In this document: in pieces, positions 32,900 through 44,770 of the stretch
How positions within the stretch are numbered: the stretch's first letter is position 1
Layout of the letters: every line of letters begins with the position of its first letter
NCBI RefSeq assembly: GCF_964019385.1
Contig: NC_088643.1
Span: 14,170,800-14,234,799 of the forward strand
Origin: Sycon ciliatum
Lineage: Eukaryota; Porifera; Calcarea; Leucosolenida; Sycettidae
Length of the DNA: 64,000 nucleotides
Direction of reading: 5' to 3'
Program-made: the position numbers and the translations under genes
The notes under the pieces: generated by a model
What the model was told of the DNA's origin: nothing
What the model saw: the letters and a program-made list of their open reading frames with translations, nothing else
Database searches by the model: none

Positions 32900-34629
32900 G
32901 GCCTTGATGTCCAGCTGTAAGCAGCAAAAATTCGGCGTGTGGAAATAAATGTATCTCGGAAAAAGGTGTAAAAGCACACTGATGTGATTATGAAAATTGT
33001 GAAATTTCTGAATTTCCAAAGGTGTCACGAGCAAGCAGCGTTGTGCTGAAAACAATCCAACATTTGTCGCTCTCCATCGTTTGCGTAGGATCCGTTTGTA
33101 AAGTAACTGATGGAATTGACTGCTTGTGATTGCTAGGTAACCCATATCAAGCAGATGCGCAAGTTTCAGTAGCGGGATGCTTGAGTTACACACCACACAG
33201 ATGTACCGTCACATGATGACCCGTGACAAACCTTGCTAGTCCATACTGGGTGATCGAATACGAAACTACACTTCGATGGGGTAACAAGCCAACCCGCCAT
33301 TCACTTAGCACATTTTCTCTTTGTGGGGCTGGCTGCGTAAAGCAATTGGCCCCAGGGTCGTCAAACAAGGTGGAAATAGTGGGCTAAACTAACATGGATT
33401 CTATATGAAGTAGCCTTGTGAGTGTACATGTATGCTCCTCTTCAGCCCGCGAGCGGAGGTCTACACGTCAGTATGCAACATTCCAAATTGCAAGAACGAC
33501 AGTAACTGCCATTATGTTTGTATTTCACTACATAAAGTTATGATGACCTATCATATGCATTTGGGCGACACCGCCCGTTTGGTTCTGAGAATTCAAATAA
33601 AAATGTACCTACCTATATAGGTGGCGACATCGACAGTGCTTCAGATATGACAGCGCTTAAATATGATTATTATCATATTGATCTGAAGCACTGTCGCCAT
33701 AGGTACATGTAGATTATGTTCTGCCGTTTGTATCCACGTAACTCCAATGTGATGAACCGGATGAAGCGAAGAAGAATCAGACTCGAACAACACCTCTGCC
33801 GTTCTCAAGGTGAATGCACTTATGGAGAAAGATGGTGTGAACAACGGATAACGCCTTGGCTCTCATCTAAGTTTGGCCATAGTGCCCGTTCAATTTTAGA
33901 ACGCACCGTACCTTAGAAGAGTATTTCTCCCATACCTGCCTGCCTGTCAACACATCCTATCTATGTCCCTGCCTCTCTCCACACTTACCTATAGTGCACG
34001 CATACATCTGCATCCACATCTGAATTGCTCGTTACGAGTTCGCACCTCAGAAAGCACAAGTCAGACATGTATTTTTAAAACATACGAAAAACTCACACAT
34101 ACATGTCTGCTGTCCGTACGTACCAATTTTGTCTTCTTCTCTGAATGTTTGTCCTGAAGGCACTTCTTTACTGGGTAATAATTTTTGAGATCACCTTCCA
34201 GCTTGGTTGTGCTATAAACATGCACCGCCCTACATTCAAGAGAAATCAATTCCCCCACCCACCTGTATTGTAGCGCATTCTACCAGGACCTGTTGATCTG
34301 GGGGGAGCGGAAGCAGCAGGCATGCATGAAAGTACGTTTGTGGAACCATCGTGCTTGACCAGAATATTGACTTGCCTTATAAGCTTACAGCACTGAAACC
34401 GAAATCAACGCATTGCAAACACGCCTTTACAGCCTAAATGCATTTTCCCCGTAATATCTGTGACGTAATATTTACCTTATTGGCTTCGCTCGTTCCTCTT
34501 TTCTTTTGTTCATTTGGCTTCTGCGAAGGATAGCGAAGCTTGCTTGGTGATGTGAACGCGAACAAGAATAATAATAATAATGATATTTTCCTACAGCCCT
34601 TTCAGTGTAATAACACAGTTTTTTTAATG
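32900..34629 (-). repeat. Beta half-unit of unit D
   Basis: Colinear with 22773-24840 of C but without the 336-bp retroposon, whose target reads ACACTTACCTATAGTG here (about 33980). Includes the QHLC frame at 33716-33916. No confident gene. Confidence 0.65.
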
Positions 34630-34877
34630 TCGGCCTCTTCATATTTGTGCAGCTGCACTGTTGAGCTTCCGATGTAAAACAAAAATAATAATAATAATAA
34701 TAATAAAGAGCTCACTGACTTGTCAGTTTGAGCACTCTGGCAAGGTACTTTCGGGCCTGATTGGAAATTTTTATTTCCATTGCTATCAGGTTCGGCCTCA
34801 TTTCCTCTGTGCTGCGCTGACGAGTCCACAAAGGACGAAACAGTTCTGTCCGCAGATTGAGTAATAATAATAATAAT
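34630..34877 (+). mobile_element. TAA-tailed insertion private to unit D, about 248 bp
   Basis: Absent from the matching place in C (AATGTTCCAAGC near 24850). AATG occurs on both sides. It has an internal (AAT)n near 34685-34707 and ends with (TAA)6, resembling the tail of the insertion at 29404. SINE-like; head not recognised. Confidence 0.75.
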
Positions 34878-35554
34878 AATGTTCCATGCTGCAAAGGGAA
34901 AGAAGATTTTAAAGAAAGGGCACTTTTCTTCTTACTCTACTGTGCACCAGGAATTCTTCAAAATTAGCTGCCACTGCACATCACAACCTTCGAAGCGAAT
35001 CAGAAAACGCGATGAATCTGTCGGTCACACAGTCAAACGAAATGAAAACAATGTAATTTTCTCTCATGAATAGATCATGGTTCCACAAGTCCCAAATCTG
35101 ATACTAATAATTTATTTTTATTATTATCAAGTGGCAGGGCTAATCGCCGTGTATCAAGTATCACCGGACTGCCTTCCTCCAGCACGCAGAACACGTTCCA
35201 CTACATACAGTACTCGTTGATAAGTTGCTGAAGAAGTGAACGCCTATTAGTTGTCACGTCCAGTGTCGGTGTCAGGTATCAAGTGATGTACATGAATCAC
35301 TGTCGTCGTGTCGAACAACACCTCTGCCGTTCTAACGGTGCTTGCTCTTACGGAGAAAGATGGTATGAACAACGGATGACGCCTTGGCTCTCATCTGCTC
35401 AGTTCGGCTGCATCTCCCTGCCTCTCTACCCACTTTCCAATAGTGCACGCATACATCTGCATCCATATCTGAATTGCTCATTACGAGTTCGCACCTCAGA
35501 AAGCACAAATCAGACATGTATTTTTAAAGCATACGAAAAACTCACACATACAAT

Positions 35555-35634
35555 GTAAATGTACATGTCATGTACATTTACATGTACATGTACATGTAAA
35601 TGTACATGTCATGTACATTTACATTTACATGTAT
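35555..35634. repeat. Nested ACATGTA palindromes
   Basis: Two tandem copies of an inverted repeat whose arms read AATGTACATG and CATGTACATT around a single T. Copy C has one. It could extrude as a cruciform and may be assembly-sensitive. Confidence 0.85.
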
Positions 35635-36138
35635 GCTGTCCATTTTTTACGGGGTAACGGCCTCTTTTACGGGCAAAATAAAGTCATGTAGACGTGAAAA
35701 AATTGAGATACCATGAAAGGTAAAATAGAATTTTATTCAAGTACAATTCATTGGGAAACTCCAATAAATTCCACGTAAAACAGACGGAATTCAGTTGTCA
35801 ATGGCCGATGCCTACCCCAGCACCATCCTGCATCGACAGGCCTGTCAGGCGCCTTCTAGACCCGCGTAGCCGGAGGTCGACTGCATGGATCACTGCAAAT
35901 TGGCTGCGAACTCGCACCCAAGCCATGATGATTGAAAATGGCTTGGCCCACTTGAGGGCAAGGTGACAAGCAAGTCGCTTCTGATAGCTGGCGTATTCGC
36001 GATGTAGCACCCCATCCGTGGAACAAACCAGTGGTGTGAACGACCCACGGAGGTCCTCGGAGGCCTGACGATACTTCTTTTTCTTCGCGTTAGCAGCGCG
36101 GTTGGAAGTAGCTTCCCAGGATGAATGGGAGTAACTGG

Positions 36139-36942
36139 TTTTCTGGACGTTACTGTGAGAGAGTGAGTCTGTGCACAAATAGTATGTATGATTACGCGTC
36201 TGCGTGAATGTGCACGTGTGTGTCTGTGTGTACGTGTGTGTGTGTGTATGTGTGGTGTGTGTGTGGTGTGTGAATGTGTGTGCGTGTGTGTGTGTGGTGT
36301 GTGTATGTGTGTGTGTGTGTGTGTGTGCGTGTGTGCGTGCGAGCATGTGTGTGTGTGTGTGTGTGTGCGTGCGCGCGCGTGTGTGTGTGTGTGTGGGGGT
36401 GGGTGCACATGGTTGGTATGTGGTGTTTATGTGAGCGTATGATAATAATCTCTTCAATAATATTAATATCTTTATTTCAAGATTACCCAACGCCGGCGAA
36501 CGCCCTATCAGGTTGATCTCCTATTTGAACATGCGCATATGTGTGTGTGTATGATGTGCCCTAGCTCACTTATAATATTATTATTATTATGTTATACACG
36601 TAGATCATGTCCATGATGCCTTTCCTCTGCGCAGGTCCACCGCACTATTGTTTTTAAGATTAACATCATTATTACTTCTGCATATGCATTACATACTATG
36701 ATCATGCTGGCTTCATCCCTTATCTCCTAAGCTACCCCCCCCCCCCCCCCCCCTCCGGTGCGTCTGCCCAGTGTTGACTCCGAGACCCACGGTCGGACGA
36801 GCTGCCCAGGCCTCACCACCACTGCCGTTTCCGTGCTGCCTTCTCGATACATACGTATGTACACTGTATATAATGTGCACATTCACATGTCTGAAGGTTT
36901 GTGGTTTTTCAATAATAAAAAAAAAAAAAAAAAAAAAAAAAA
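36139..36942 (+). mobile_element. Poly-A retroposon private to unit D, about 800 bp
   Basis: Interrupts the element above; copy C is continuous (GAGTAACTGGGTGCGTTGG near 26055). AACTGG flanks both ends (36133-36138, 36943-36948). It ends in about 28 A after AATAAT. Inside are a (GT)n tract (36207-36400), poly-C (36736-36752) and a GC-richer stretch 36755-36840. The tail and target duplication indicate reverse transcription of an RNA; the source is unknown. Confidence 0.8.
36207..36400. repeat. (GT)n microsatellite
   Basis: About 190 bp of GT with GC and AT interruptions inside the poly-A retroposon. Confidence 0.95.
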
Positions 36943-37410
36943 AACTGGAGGCGTTGGCATCAATGATGCGATTATCAAAAAACGCCACCCTGGTATCCTC
37001 CCACACACCCCGAGCAAGCCAATCTGCCCGAAGAGCAGGCTGCCCCGTCCGATCACCCTCCGGCACCATGATCGGCTCGACGACAACACCACCGAATGCC
37101 ATATCAGCTAGCTTTGCATCGCTATCACGCAGATCATTGTGGCCTCGCTTGATAAGTCCATCTTTCGGGCAGTCAAGGCCATGCTGGAGAAAGAAGGGCT
37201 TCCCGCAACCATCACATTGCGCTGGCAGGGCAAGCGGCTGCCGACCATAGCGGATGGCAAGTTGATCGCGGAATTCTGTACTCGACAGATCATACCCCTC
37301 GCGCTTCAGGGGCAACACCGTAAGCCATCCGGAGGCATTTCCCCGTACGATGCGGGAGAGGGTGCGCTCCTCAAGATGTGGCAGGTCACTGAGAATTGAT
37401 TGCTGTCCAT

Positions 37411-39144
37411 ACATACATGTACACCAATCTGTATTCTTCTCTGAAAGTTTGTCCTGAAGGCACTTTACTGGGTATTTCGAGATCACCTTCCAGCTTGGTT
37501 GTGCTATAAACATGCGCCACCCTACATTCAAGAGAAATCAATTCCCAACCAACTGTATGGTAGCGCATTATACCAGCACCTATTGATCTGCGTGGAGCAG
37601 AGGCAGCAGGCATGAAAATTCGTTCTTGGAAACATCGTGCTCCACCAGAATATTGACTTGCCTTATAAGCTTACAGCACTGAAACTGAAATCAACGCATT
37701 GCAAACACTCCTAGTAGCTTTTGGAGTTTGTGGCCCGCAGGCAACCCAAATCAAGGAGATTCAAGCACTCCAAACCGGGAATGCTGAACTTGCACACTAC
37801 AAGGATAAACAGAGAGGTTCCAGGCTGTCCAAGAGAGTGCTCAATACGGAGAGGCAGAGCTAGTTTAAACAGTTGGATGACGGAAAATGTTTTAACTCTG
37901 AGTTTCCCGCGCTAAGCGATAATCCGAATACATTAATGGGTAAATCTGGATCAGTACTGGTTTACATACCCACAAAGCAAAGTGTAAAATTAATGACTGC
38001 ATCATGGCGCAAATCTAAAAGGTGCCAGTGACAGCAGTGGTGCAATGTATCACTTCAAGTGACAGGCACTGGCGCTGGTTGTCTCCTACTTGATTAGGTG
38101 AAGCCTGTGGATTGTTTGAAGTTCCTAAGTTAGTACTTGTTCTCGTGGCGACACTTTGACACAAGTTCACTCCTCTTGTTGAGAGAGGGCTGCTTGGGTG
38201 CTTGCGCGATTGCTAATTTTTCCGCCAGGCACAGGTTGCACCTTTTGCTTTCGTTGCTGTAGGTCACTGCTCTGCGGTGTACCACCCATTTAATGCTGAA
38301 TGCCTTCTCTTCATCCTTCTTGGTCCCGACGTACTGCGATAGGCGGGTGTCCTTTCAAGGATACATGTATTCGGCCGCATGATAGCCCGTGACATGTCTT
38401 ACCAGTCCATAGTGGTTGATCGAGTAATTAAGTTATGCTTTCCAAAAGCCATAAGAGAGATGGAAAGCACGTGTCTTTCTGCGTAGCCATGGCAATCATG
38501 GTGGTTTGGTGCAAGTCTGCGCAAAGCAGACACAGCCCAACGTTGTCGTCACTTCGCAGTGGCCTACTTCTCTGATAGGATCAGCCATTGCCAGCCACTG
38601 GCTATACAACTCTTTTGTTGTTGCTGTGTTTTACGGGCGGAGCACAAAGACCGACACAACACTTTGATCAGACCATTATCTCCAGGGTCATCAAGCAAGG
38701 TGAAGGTTGTGGACAACCTTGACATGGACTGAGTATGAAGTGCCCATGTGAGCGTATGTTCCTCTTCATCCCGAGAGCAGAGACATACACTTTAGGGCGC
38801 CAATGCATGATGCATCCCAGCACTTATTAAAATCTGAATCGCTGGAATACGAGTAACTGCCATTACGTTTGTATTTCATCACATGGTCTGGGGATAGTCT
38901 TAACGTGAAACTCCGGGTAACGACCAATTGTCCATCGTCCTCTTGCTGTATGCACTATGTTCTGTGTACGCAATCTGTGGACTGCCAACTGGATTCAACT
39001 CCTGTCTATTTCAAAGCATGATTAATATAAACTCTTACCTCATTTCTTCACCAGTTTTGTGTTGCATTAATCCATTGTGTTTGTTTTGCCCGTGAAGAGG
39101 TATTTTAGTAGTTGAAAAATAACTTTGACCTCTAATCTGATGAT
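37411..39144 (-). repeat. Second beta end and alpha half-unit of unit D
   Basis: Colinear with 26522-28260 of C at high identity. No gene seen. Confidence 0.65.
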
Positions 39145-39819
39145 CGTCTACTTGTGCGCTAAACGCAGAGTCATACAACACTTTTTAAGTTTATCCCTCC
39201 TCTTCTTGTCATGATAACCTTGAGTATCATAACCGTTGTGAAGCACTTTGACCACACGTATAATGTTTAGCCACTCAGAACTGTACATGTATGTGTGCAA
39301 CTCAGATAGGATGATACAGGTAAAGTGCAGAAGAATCACAATCAAACAACCGTCTACCTTTCTTGCTTTTTCCGGTGAAAGGCAATAGGCTTCTGGTTGC
39401 GCAGAGAACGGTTTACGCGTCTGCTCTCATGCCATTACGCAATGATGCCCATTTTATAACGACGATAATGTGTCTACAAACCTTGTAGTTCCATCTACGT
39501 ATATAATGTACCTGCCTGTTCACAAACCCACATAGATGATTACATCTAAACGTACATCCGTTGTCATTGCTCCCAAATCATATTTACATACATACATACA
39601 CCATCCGTACATTCCAATCTAGCTTCTTGCTTGAAGGGTTGTTCAGAAACCCATGGTGCAGTTAATCCAAGGAGATCACCTTCCAGCTTGTTTGTGCGAG
39701 AAATATGCACCACCCTACATTCAAGAAAAAGTAGTTTCCCCTTGAATGGTAGCACATTCCACCAGCACTTGTTGTTCTGGATGGAGTGGAATCGACATGT
39801 ACATGACTATGTATGAATT

Positions 39820-40980
39820 ATTATTATTATTACGCACACACTCATGGCCAAGGCCAATCAAGGAGGAGGTGAGGGCGATTATAGCCAGCCATGGCAAAAA
39901 AAGAAGAAAGAAAAACAAGTGCAAATCAGAACAACAACAATAAAAGAAGAGATTGGGCTGCAAATCAAGTTGTATGATTAGGTTTACGGGAAATGGTCCT
40001 AGAGATCACGAGCAAAGGTAGAAATGTTTGCACATGATTGCATTTTTTGGGGAAGCGAGTCTCAGAGACAATAGGTAATGAAAACAGGCGAGCGACTCAT
40101 TGAGTTATTTCTTGAAATTGGGAATCTTAGTGTATTACGACTTGACGAAGAGGAGTTAAACCAGTTAAGCGCATTTCGAATATGCATTGGGGCCTTCAGC
40201 AGTTTAATCTGATGAAAAAATCTACAGCAGAGTCTGTTAATTATGGTTTGTAAAGGACAGGTTTTGCATTGGGAATACTGAATTGTTAATGGGGTGTCAA
40301 GTGGTAAGCAAAATATCGCCCTCAAAATCCTGCGATGCATTAGTTCAAGCCGCGTAAGCATTCCTGCTCCAGCACTGCACCACACAATGCTACAGTATAA
40401 AATTATGGGTAAGATATAGGAGGCGTAGAAAGCCCGACGACATACTAGTGGTAAATGGCTCATGTGACTGTATAGAACACCAACAGCCGAACTTGTCCGG
40501 CGCTCGAGATACTCCAGATGGTGAAACCAACTCATGCCTCAGTCAAAGATGGCTCCAAGGTGTTTGTGGTGGATAACAATTGGGAATGGCGTCCGGTCGT
40601 CAGGGAAGTGGAATATGTACTGGTCGATGCAGCAAAGATCGGAACGCGGATGAGGTGGAATGCACAATATGACAGTCTTTCCAGCATTAGGTCGAAGTGT
40701 CCAGAGACGCATCCATTCAACCACTGAGCGAATTTCCGACTGCAAAGAATTACACGCCATGGGCAGGAAAAGTTCAGATGCCACAAGAGTAGCATGATCG
40801 GCGTACAGGGAGGTATTTGGAACGCGAGTTAAGTTATTTACATAGAGCAAGAAGAGAAGAGGACCAAGTATTGAGGCCTGTGGCACACCGGAACATACTT
40901 AGAGCGGTTGGGACAGCGAGCCTTACACCCTGCCCTATTGGACCGCGGCAGGATAGGTAGCTTTCGAGCCACCGCAGAAC
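39820..40980 (-). mobile_element. TAA-tailed LINE fragment in unit E
   Basis: Orthologous to the LINE at 28934 with the same boundaries and the same YADH in place of YADD, so it was duplicated with the unit rather than inserted twice. It lacks the 211-bp SINE-like insertion. Coding remnants at 40886-40539 and 40535-40062. Confidence 0.82.
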
Positions 40981-41879
40981 ATTACTCAATAGAATCATTC
41001 GTGCAATCATCCTGCTTGGCCAGAGTACTGACTTGCTTTGTATATACAACCTTACAACAATGAAACCGAGAACTAACGCACTGCATTCACGTCTTTTCGG
41101 CTTACCGCATTTCAACCTGAATTATCTGCGACGTAATATCGGTGCAGATCAGACTCGGCTGGAGAGGCCAGGATTAATTTTAAGAAGAGACAGCCAAAGG
41201 TTTACAAGTGATGCGTGTTTTGTCCAACACAAAGAATTATAAGCATGGTACTTGCTGTTGAATCAGAACGTGCAAGGATTAGCACAACACTGACTGACTA
41301 GTTGCTGACATCCAACGACTTGATTCTTAGCTGCATCACGTGTTGGAATTCGCAGACAAACAGCCTTCCAACTTGGAAGGTTCTAATATTGGATTATAAA
41401 TTTTGCAGTTTATAATTCTTATAATGTTCAGCTCCTAGAAAAGTGGGAGGCGAGTAGACCTGACCCATAAAAACGTGCATGATCAAAGACCGAAACGTCC
41501 AATCGCAGCATCAAGGCGATCGTGGTGCTATACGTCTCTCAGTCATAGTGTCAAATCATCCCACTATGTATGCCCGACTTGGCCAGTGGCGGGGAGCTCG
41601 TGGCCGGACACAAGCTATGGGATACATGGATACATTGACTGGGAGTTTCGGTCTTTGACTACCACTTTGTCAGTTTGTGGTGGGTCTGATCTTCTCATCT
41701 CCCTCCACTATAGGAGCTGCATCTGCGAATTAAACCCAGAGGTTTGCATCGTACCAGCGGATGTGGAAATTTCGGTGAGACCGACTCCCACATGAATACT
41801 GAGTCCGCCTTTAACGCAAAATTAATACAATCCTCACACAGCAATGAGTCCAATGACACGACAAAGTCCTTTTCTGGCG

Positions 41880-42083
41880 TTACTCAGAGTTTCTTAGACA
41901 ACGAGGATTGTAGACAACTGTAATTTTTTCATATAAATAGATCAGGAAGACAATCAAACGTCGACAGCAACAGAAGCAATACTTTGAAATAGCTAGCAAG
42001 GTCCGGAGATTGAACAAGTGATGTATGATCGCCCTATACTGCAGGCACATAGTCGCTACATAAAACTTAATAATATACTTCAA
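41880..42083 (-). CDS. Candidate small ORF, CFCCC motif (copy E, 67 aa)
   Basis: One replacement from copy D (YRAIIHH). Frame open to CLRNSE. Confidence 0.25.
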   Translation of the reverse strand: MKYIIKFYVATMCLQYRAIIHHLFNLRTLLAISKYCFCCCRRLIVFLIYLYEKITVVYNPRCLRNSE

Positions 42084-42164
42084 GTATTTATAATCCGAAT
42101 AGAGAATAATTATGCAATTTGGAAATTAAAATGACGTACATGTATAACTTAGATAATACAGAGA

Positions 42165-42166
42165 TT

Positions 42167-42235
<69 letters not shown>

Positions 42236-42246
42236 AAGAGAGAGGG
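42165..42246. repeat. (GA)n microsatellite 3' of copy E
   Basis: About 80 bp GA with AAAG interruptions. Confidence 0.95.
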
Positions 42247-42320
42247 ATTGAGTTCCATGCAGGTCAGTATGGACCTATTCCAGAAGGAGGACAGTTGGAT
42301 CTGTTGCTGCCTGTATTTGC

Positions 42321-42833
42321 TTAGCAGTTAAACTTTCGACACGCTTTCTTGTGTCTACAAGTGTATCCAGTGATGATAAAAGAGTCACTCGCTGTCTGGA
42401 ACGTCCAGGCTTCTGTACTGTTCGCACGTCTCAGATGAAGCGGATAGAATGTGATGGCTTGGCAGTCGCACATGCCCTTGGCGTCCACATAACGAGGGAG
42501 CACATAACTGAACATGTGCGTGGGAATGGTTTCATGTGTCGTGCTAAGCCGTTTGCAAGCCCAGCTATTCTGACACTTAACGCTATTATCCGGATCCGCT
42601 TGTTTGGGCACCCAGCCACTGAATAGGACTCTGCAGTAACCTTCGTCAGGAGTCATATCGGCGGGATATTCAACTGGTGGTGGGGTACGAACACGTGGCA
42701 ATATTCTTGTAAAGTCGCCGTTGTACTCGGTTTCTGGTGCATGAGTAGATTGAACGCATGAAACGTTGGACTTGGCTGGCATTGCTTGAACAATCCCTAG
42801 ACGATTGGCCCAGAATGGACTTAGGATGGTCAT
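42321..42833 (-). CDS. Copy E: cysteine-rich secreted protein, IL-17-like candidate (170 aa)
   Basis: Intact frame, identical to copy D except H31. TATA at 43536-43544, donor at 43359. Upstream of it lies the shortest of the inter-gene spacers (about 6.2 kb to copy F). Confidence 0.72.
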   Translation of the reverse strand: MTILSPFWANRLGIVQAMPAKSNVSCVQSTHAPETEYNGDFTRILPRVRTPPPVEYPADMTPDEGYCRVLFSGWVPKQADPDNSVKCQNSWACKRLSTTHETIPTHMFSYVLPRYVDAKGMCDCQAITFYPLHLRRANSTEAWTFQTASDSFIITGYTCRHKKACRKFNC

Positions 42834-43359
42834 AATGACAATGACGATACGATGACTGCAACGATCCTATAACACACGTAGGCATGGAAGGTAACACACC
42901 ACAATTTTGTTGAGATACAATACTTGTGAAGATGTGATGTGTTGTAGGCAAGCTGTAACTAGAGCGATGATGTTGAAGTAAAACTACCAGTGGCAGCTCA
43001 GACCTGATGATTGTATTGTTCAACCTTCTACCTGCAATATTCAAACGTTAGATGGAGATGAAAACGGGAAAGGTCTGGAGAACAAACTTACTGTCACCCC
43101 GAGGACACCAATTAGACACCGTCTGGGCTTATGGCCAGCAATGTACTACCCCTAAGCCATGGTGTAGTCGTCATCCCAGAAGAGACCGTTCAACATCCTT
43201 TTCCATGAACTTCAAATTTCCTATTCCTATATCCTAGGCTATCTAAAATAATGGATTATTTGTTACATCCTCAAGTCATTGATCATACAAATGTACGAAT
43301 ATACGCATGAAGGCGTAGACAACCCTATCAGAGCCCATACGACACTGACATCTTCTTAC

Positions 43360-43544
43360 CATGTTTCCGTCTGGTGAACGTTGGAGAGCTGGTATTTCCT
43401 ACAAAGAGCGTTGCTAGTTCGTAGGCCAAAACACGATTTCCACCTCTCTTGAAGATATTACCTTTTGCCTTTGGCGTCTGGTCGTGAGCGAACTTTAGGA
43501 GAAGGTGAACATGATGGCATCATGGAGAACATCGGCTTTATATA
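43360..43544 (-). promoter_or_regulatory. Copy E: TATA box and candidate exon 1
   Basis: TATATAAAG at 43544-43536 (minus), 160-bp segment 43519-43360, ATG|GTAAGA donor. The shared frame is open with a Y-to-H change. Confidence 0.45.
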
Positions 43545-44149
43545 GGCCTTGATGTCCAGCTGTAAGCAGCAAAAATTCGGCGTGTGGAAATAAATGTATC
43601 TCGGAAAAAGGTGTAAAAGCACACTGATGTGATTATGAAAATTGTGAAATTTCTGAATTTCCAAAGGTGTCACGAGCAAGCAGCGTTGTGCTGAAAACAA
43701 TCCAACATTTGTCGCTCTCCATCGTTTGCGTAGGATCCGTTTGTAAAGTAACTGATGGAATTGACTGCTTGTGATTGCTAGGTAACCCATATCAAGCAGA
43801 TGCGCAAGTTTCAGTAGCGGGATGCTTGAGTTACACACCACACAGATGTACCGTCACATGATAACTCGTGACAAACCTTGCTAGTCCATACTGGGTGATC
43901 TAATACGAAACTACACTTCGATGGGGTAGCAAGCCAACTCGCCATTCACTTAGCACATTTTCTCTTTGTGGGGCTGGCTGCGTAAAGCAATTGGCCCCAT
44001 GGTCGTCAAACAAGGTGGAAATAGTGGGCTTAACTAACATGGATTCTATATGAAGTAGCCTTGTGAGTGTACATGTATGCTCCTCTTCAGCCCGCGAGCG
44101 GAGGTGTACACGTCAGTATGCAACATTCCAAATTGCAAGAACGACAGTA

Positions 44150-44770
44150 ACTGCCATTATGTTTGTATTTCACTACATAAAGTTATGATGACCTATCATA
44201 TGCATTTGGGGGACACCGCCCGTTTGGTTCTGAGAATTCAAATAAAAATGTACGTGACCTACCTATATTATAGGTGGCGACATCGACAGTGCTTCAGATA
44301 TGACAGCGCTTAAGGTGGCAGACTACCCAAAAATTCGCTGAAAAATCGAATTTGTAAATTCATATTGAGTGCTACGTCAGTTGAGCATGAATAGCTGCAA
44401 ATTCTCTGAAAATTGTGTCCCGATCTGACCGGCAGTTCAAGAGTTATGGCCGAAAATGTGCCCTTGCAAGGAAAGATTTTTTTGTTGCACGCTGTCATTT
44501 GTTGGCAGCACTGTATTTGAATGTGAGCAGACCGTGCGCAACTTGTCGTATCATGGAAACACGTGAAAGTGTGCAGAATTTTGCCAGTAACTGCCATTAT
44601 GTTTGTATTTCACTACATAAAGTTATGATGACCTATCATATGCATTTGGGCGACACTGCCCGTTTGGTTCTGAGAATTCAAATAAAAATGTACCTACCTA
44701 TATAGGTGGCGACATCGACAGTGCTTCAGATATGACAGCGCTTAAATATGATTATTATCACATTGATCTG
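44150..44770. repeat. Private duplication in unit E around an unknown 270-bp segment
   Basis: The sequence CAGTAACTGCCATTATGTTT through GACAGCGCTTAA occurs at about 44150-44313 and again at 44584-44745. Between them is 44314-44583 (GGTGGCAGACTACCCAAAAA...), found nowhere else in the window. The result looks like a template-switch or tandem duplication joined to foreign sequence. Confidence 0.7.

Larger units (their letters stand above)
35644..37400 (-). pseudogene. Retroelement C-terminal domain shared with C, split by insertion
   Basis: Same element as 25565-26511 with the same TGCTGTCCAT duplications (35634-35643, 37401-37410). Here the upstream part is in frame: GYDLSSTEF, AQCDGCGKPFFLQHGLDCPK (putative zinc site), KRGHNDLRD, then RADWLARGVWEDTRVAFFD, ending where a poly-A retroposon interrupts. 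The remainder is at 36137-35798. It is the better preserved copy of the domain but cannot be expressed intact. Confidence 0.7.
28261..39144 (-). repeat. Array unit D (10.9 kb)
   Basis: Landmark-to-landmark unit. It holds the TAA-tailed LINE, copy D, beta, a private TAA-tailed insertion, a second beta with palindromic ACATGTA sequence, and the C/D-shared retroelement split by a private poly-A insertion. Close to C over most of its length. Confidence 0.88.
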
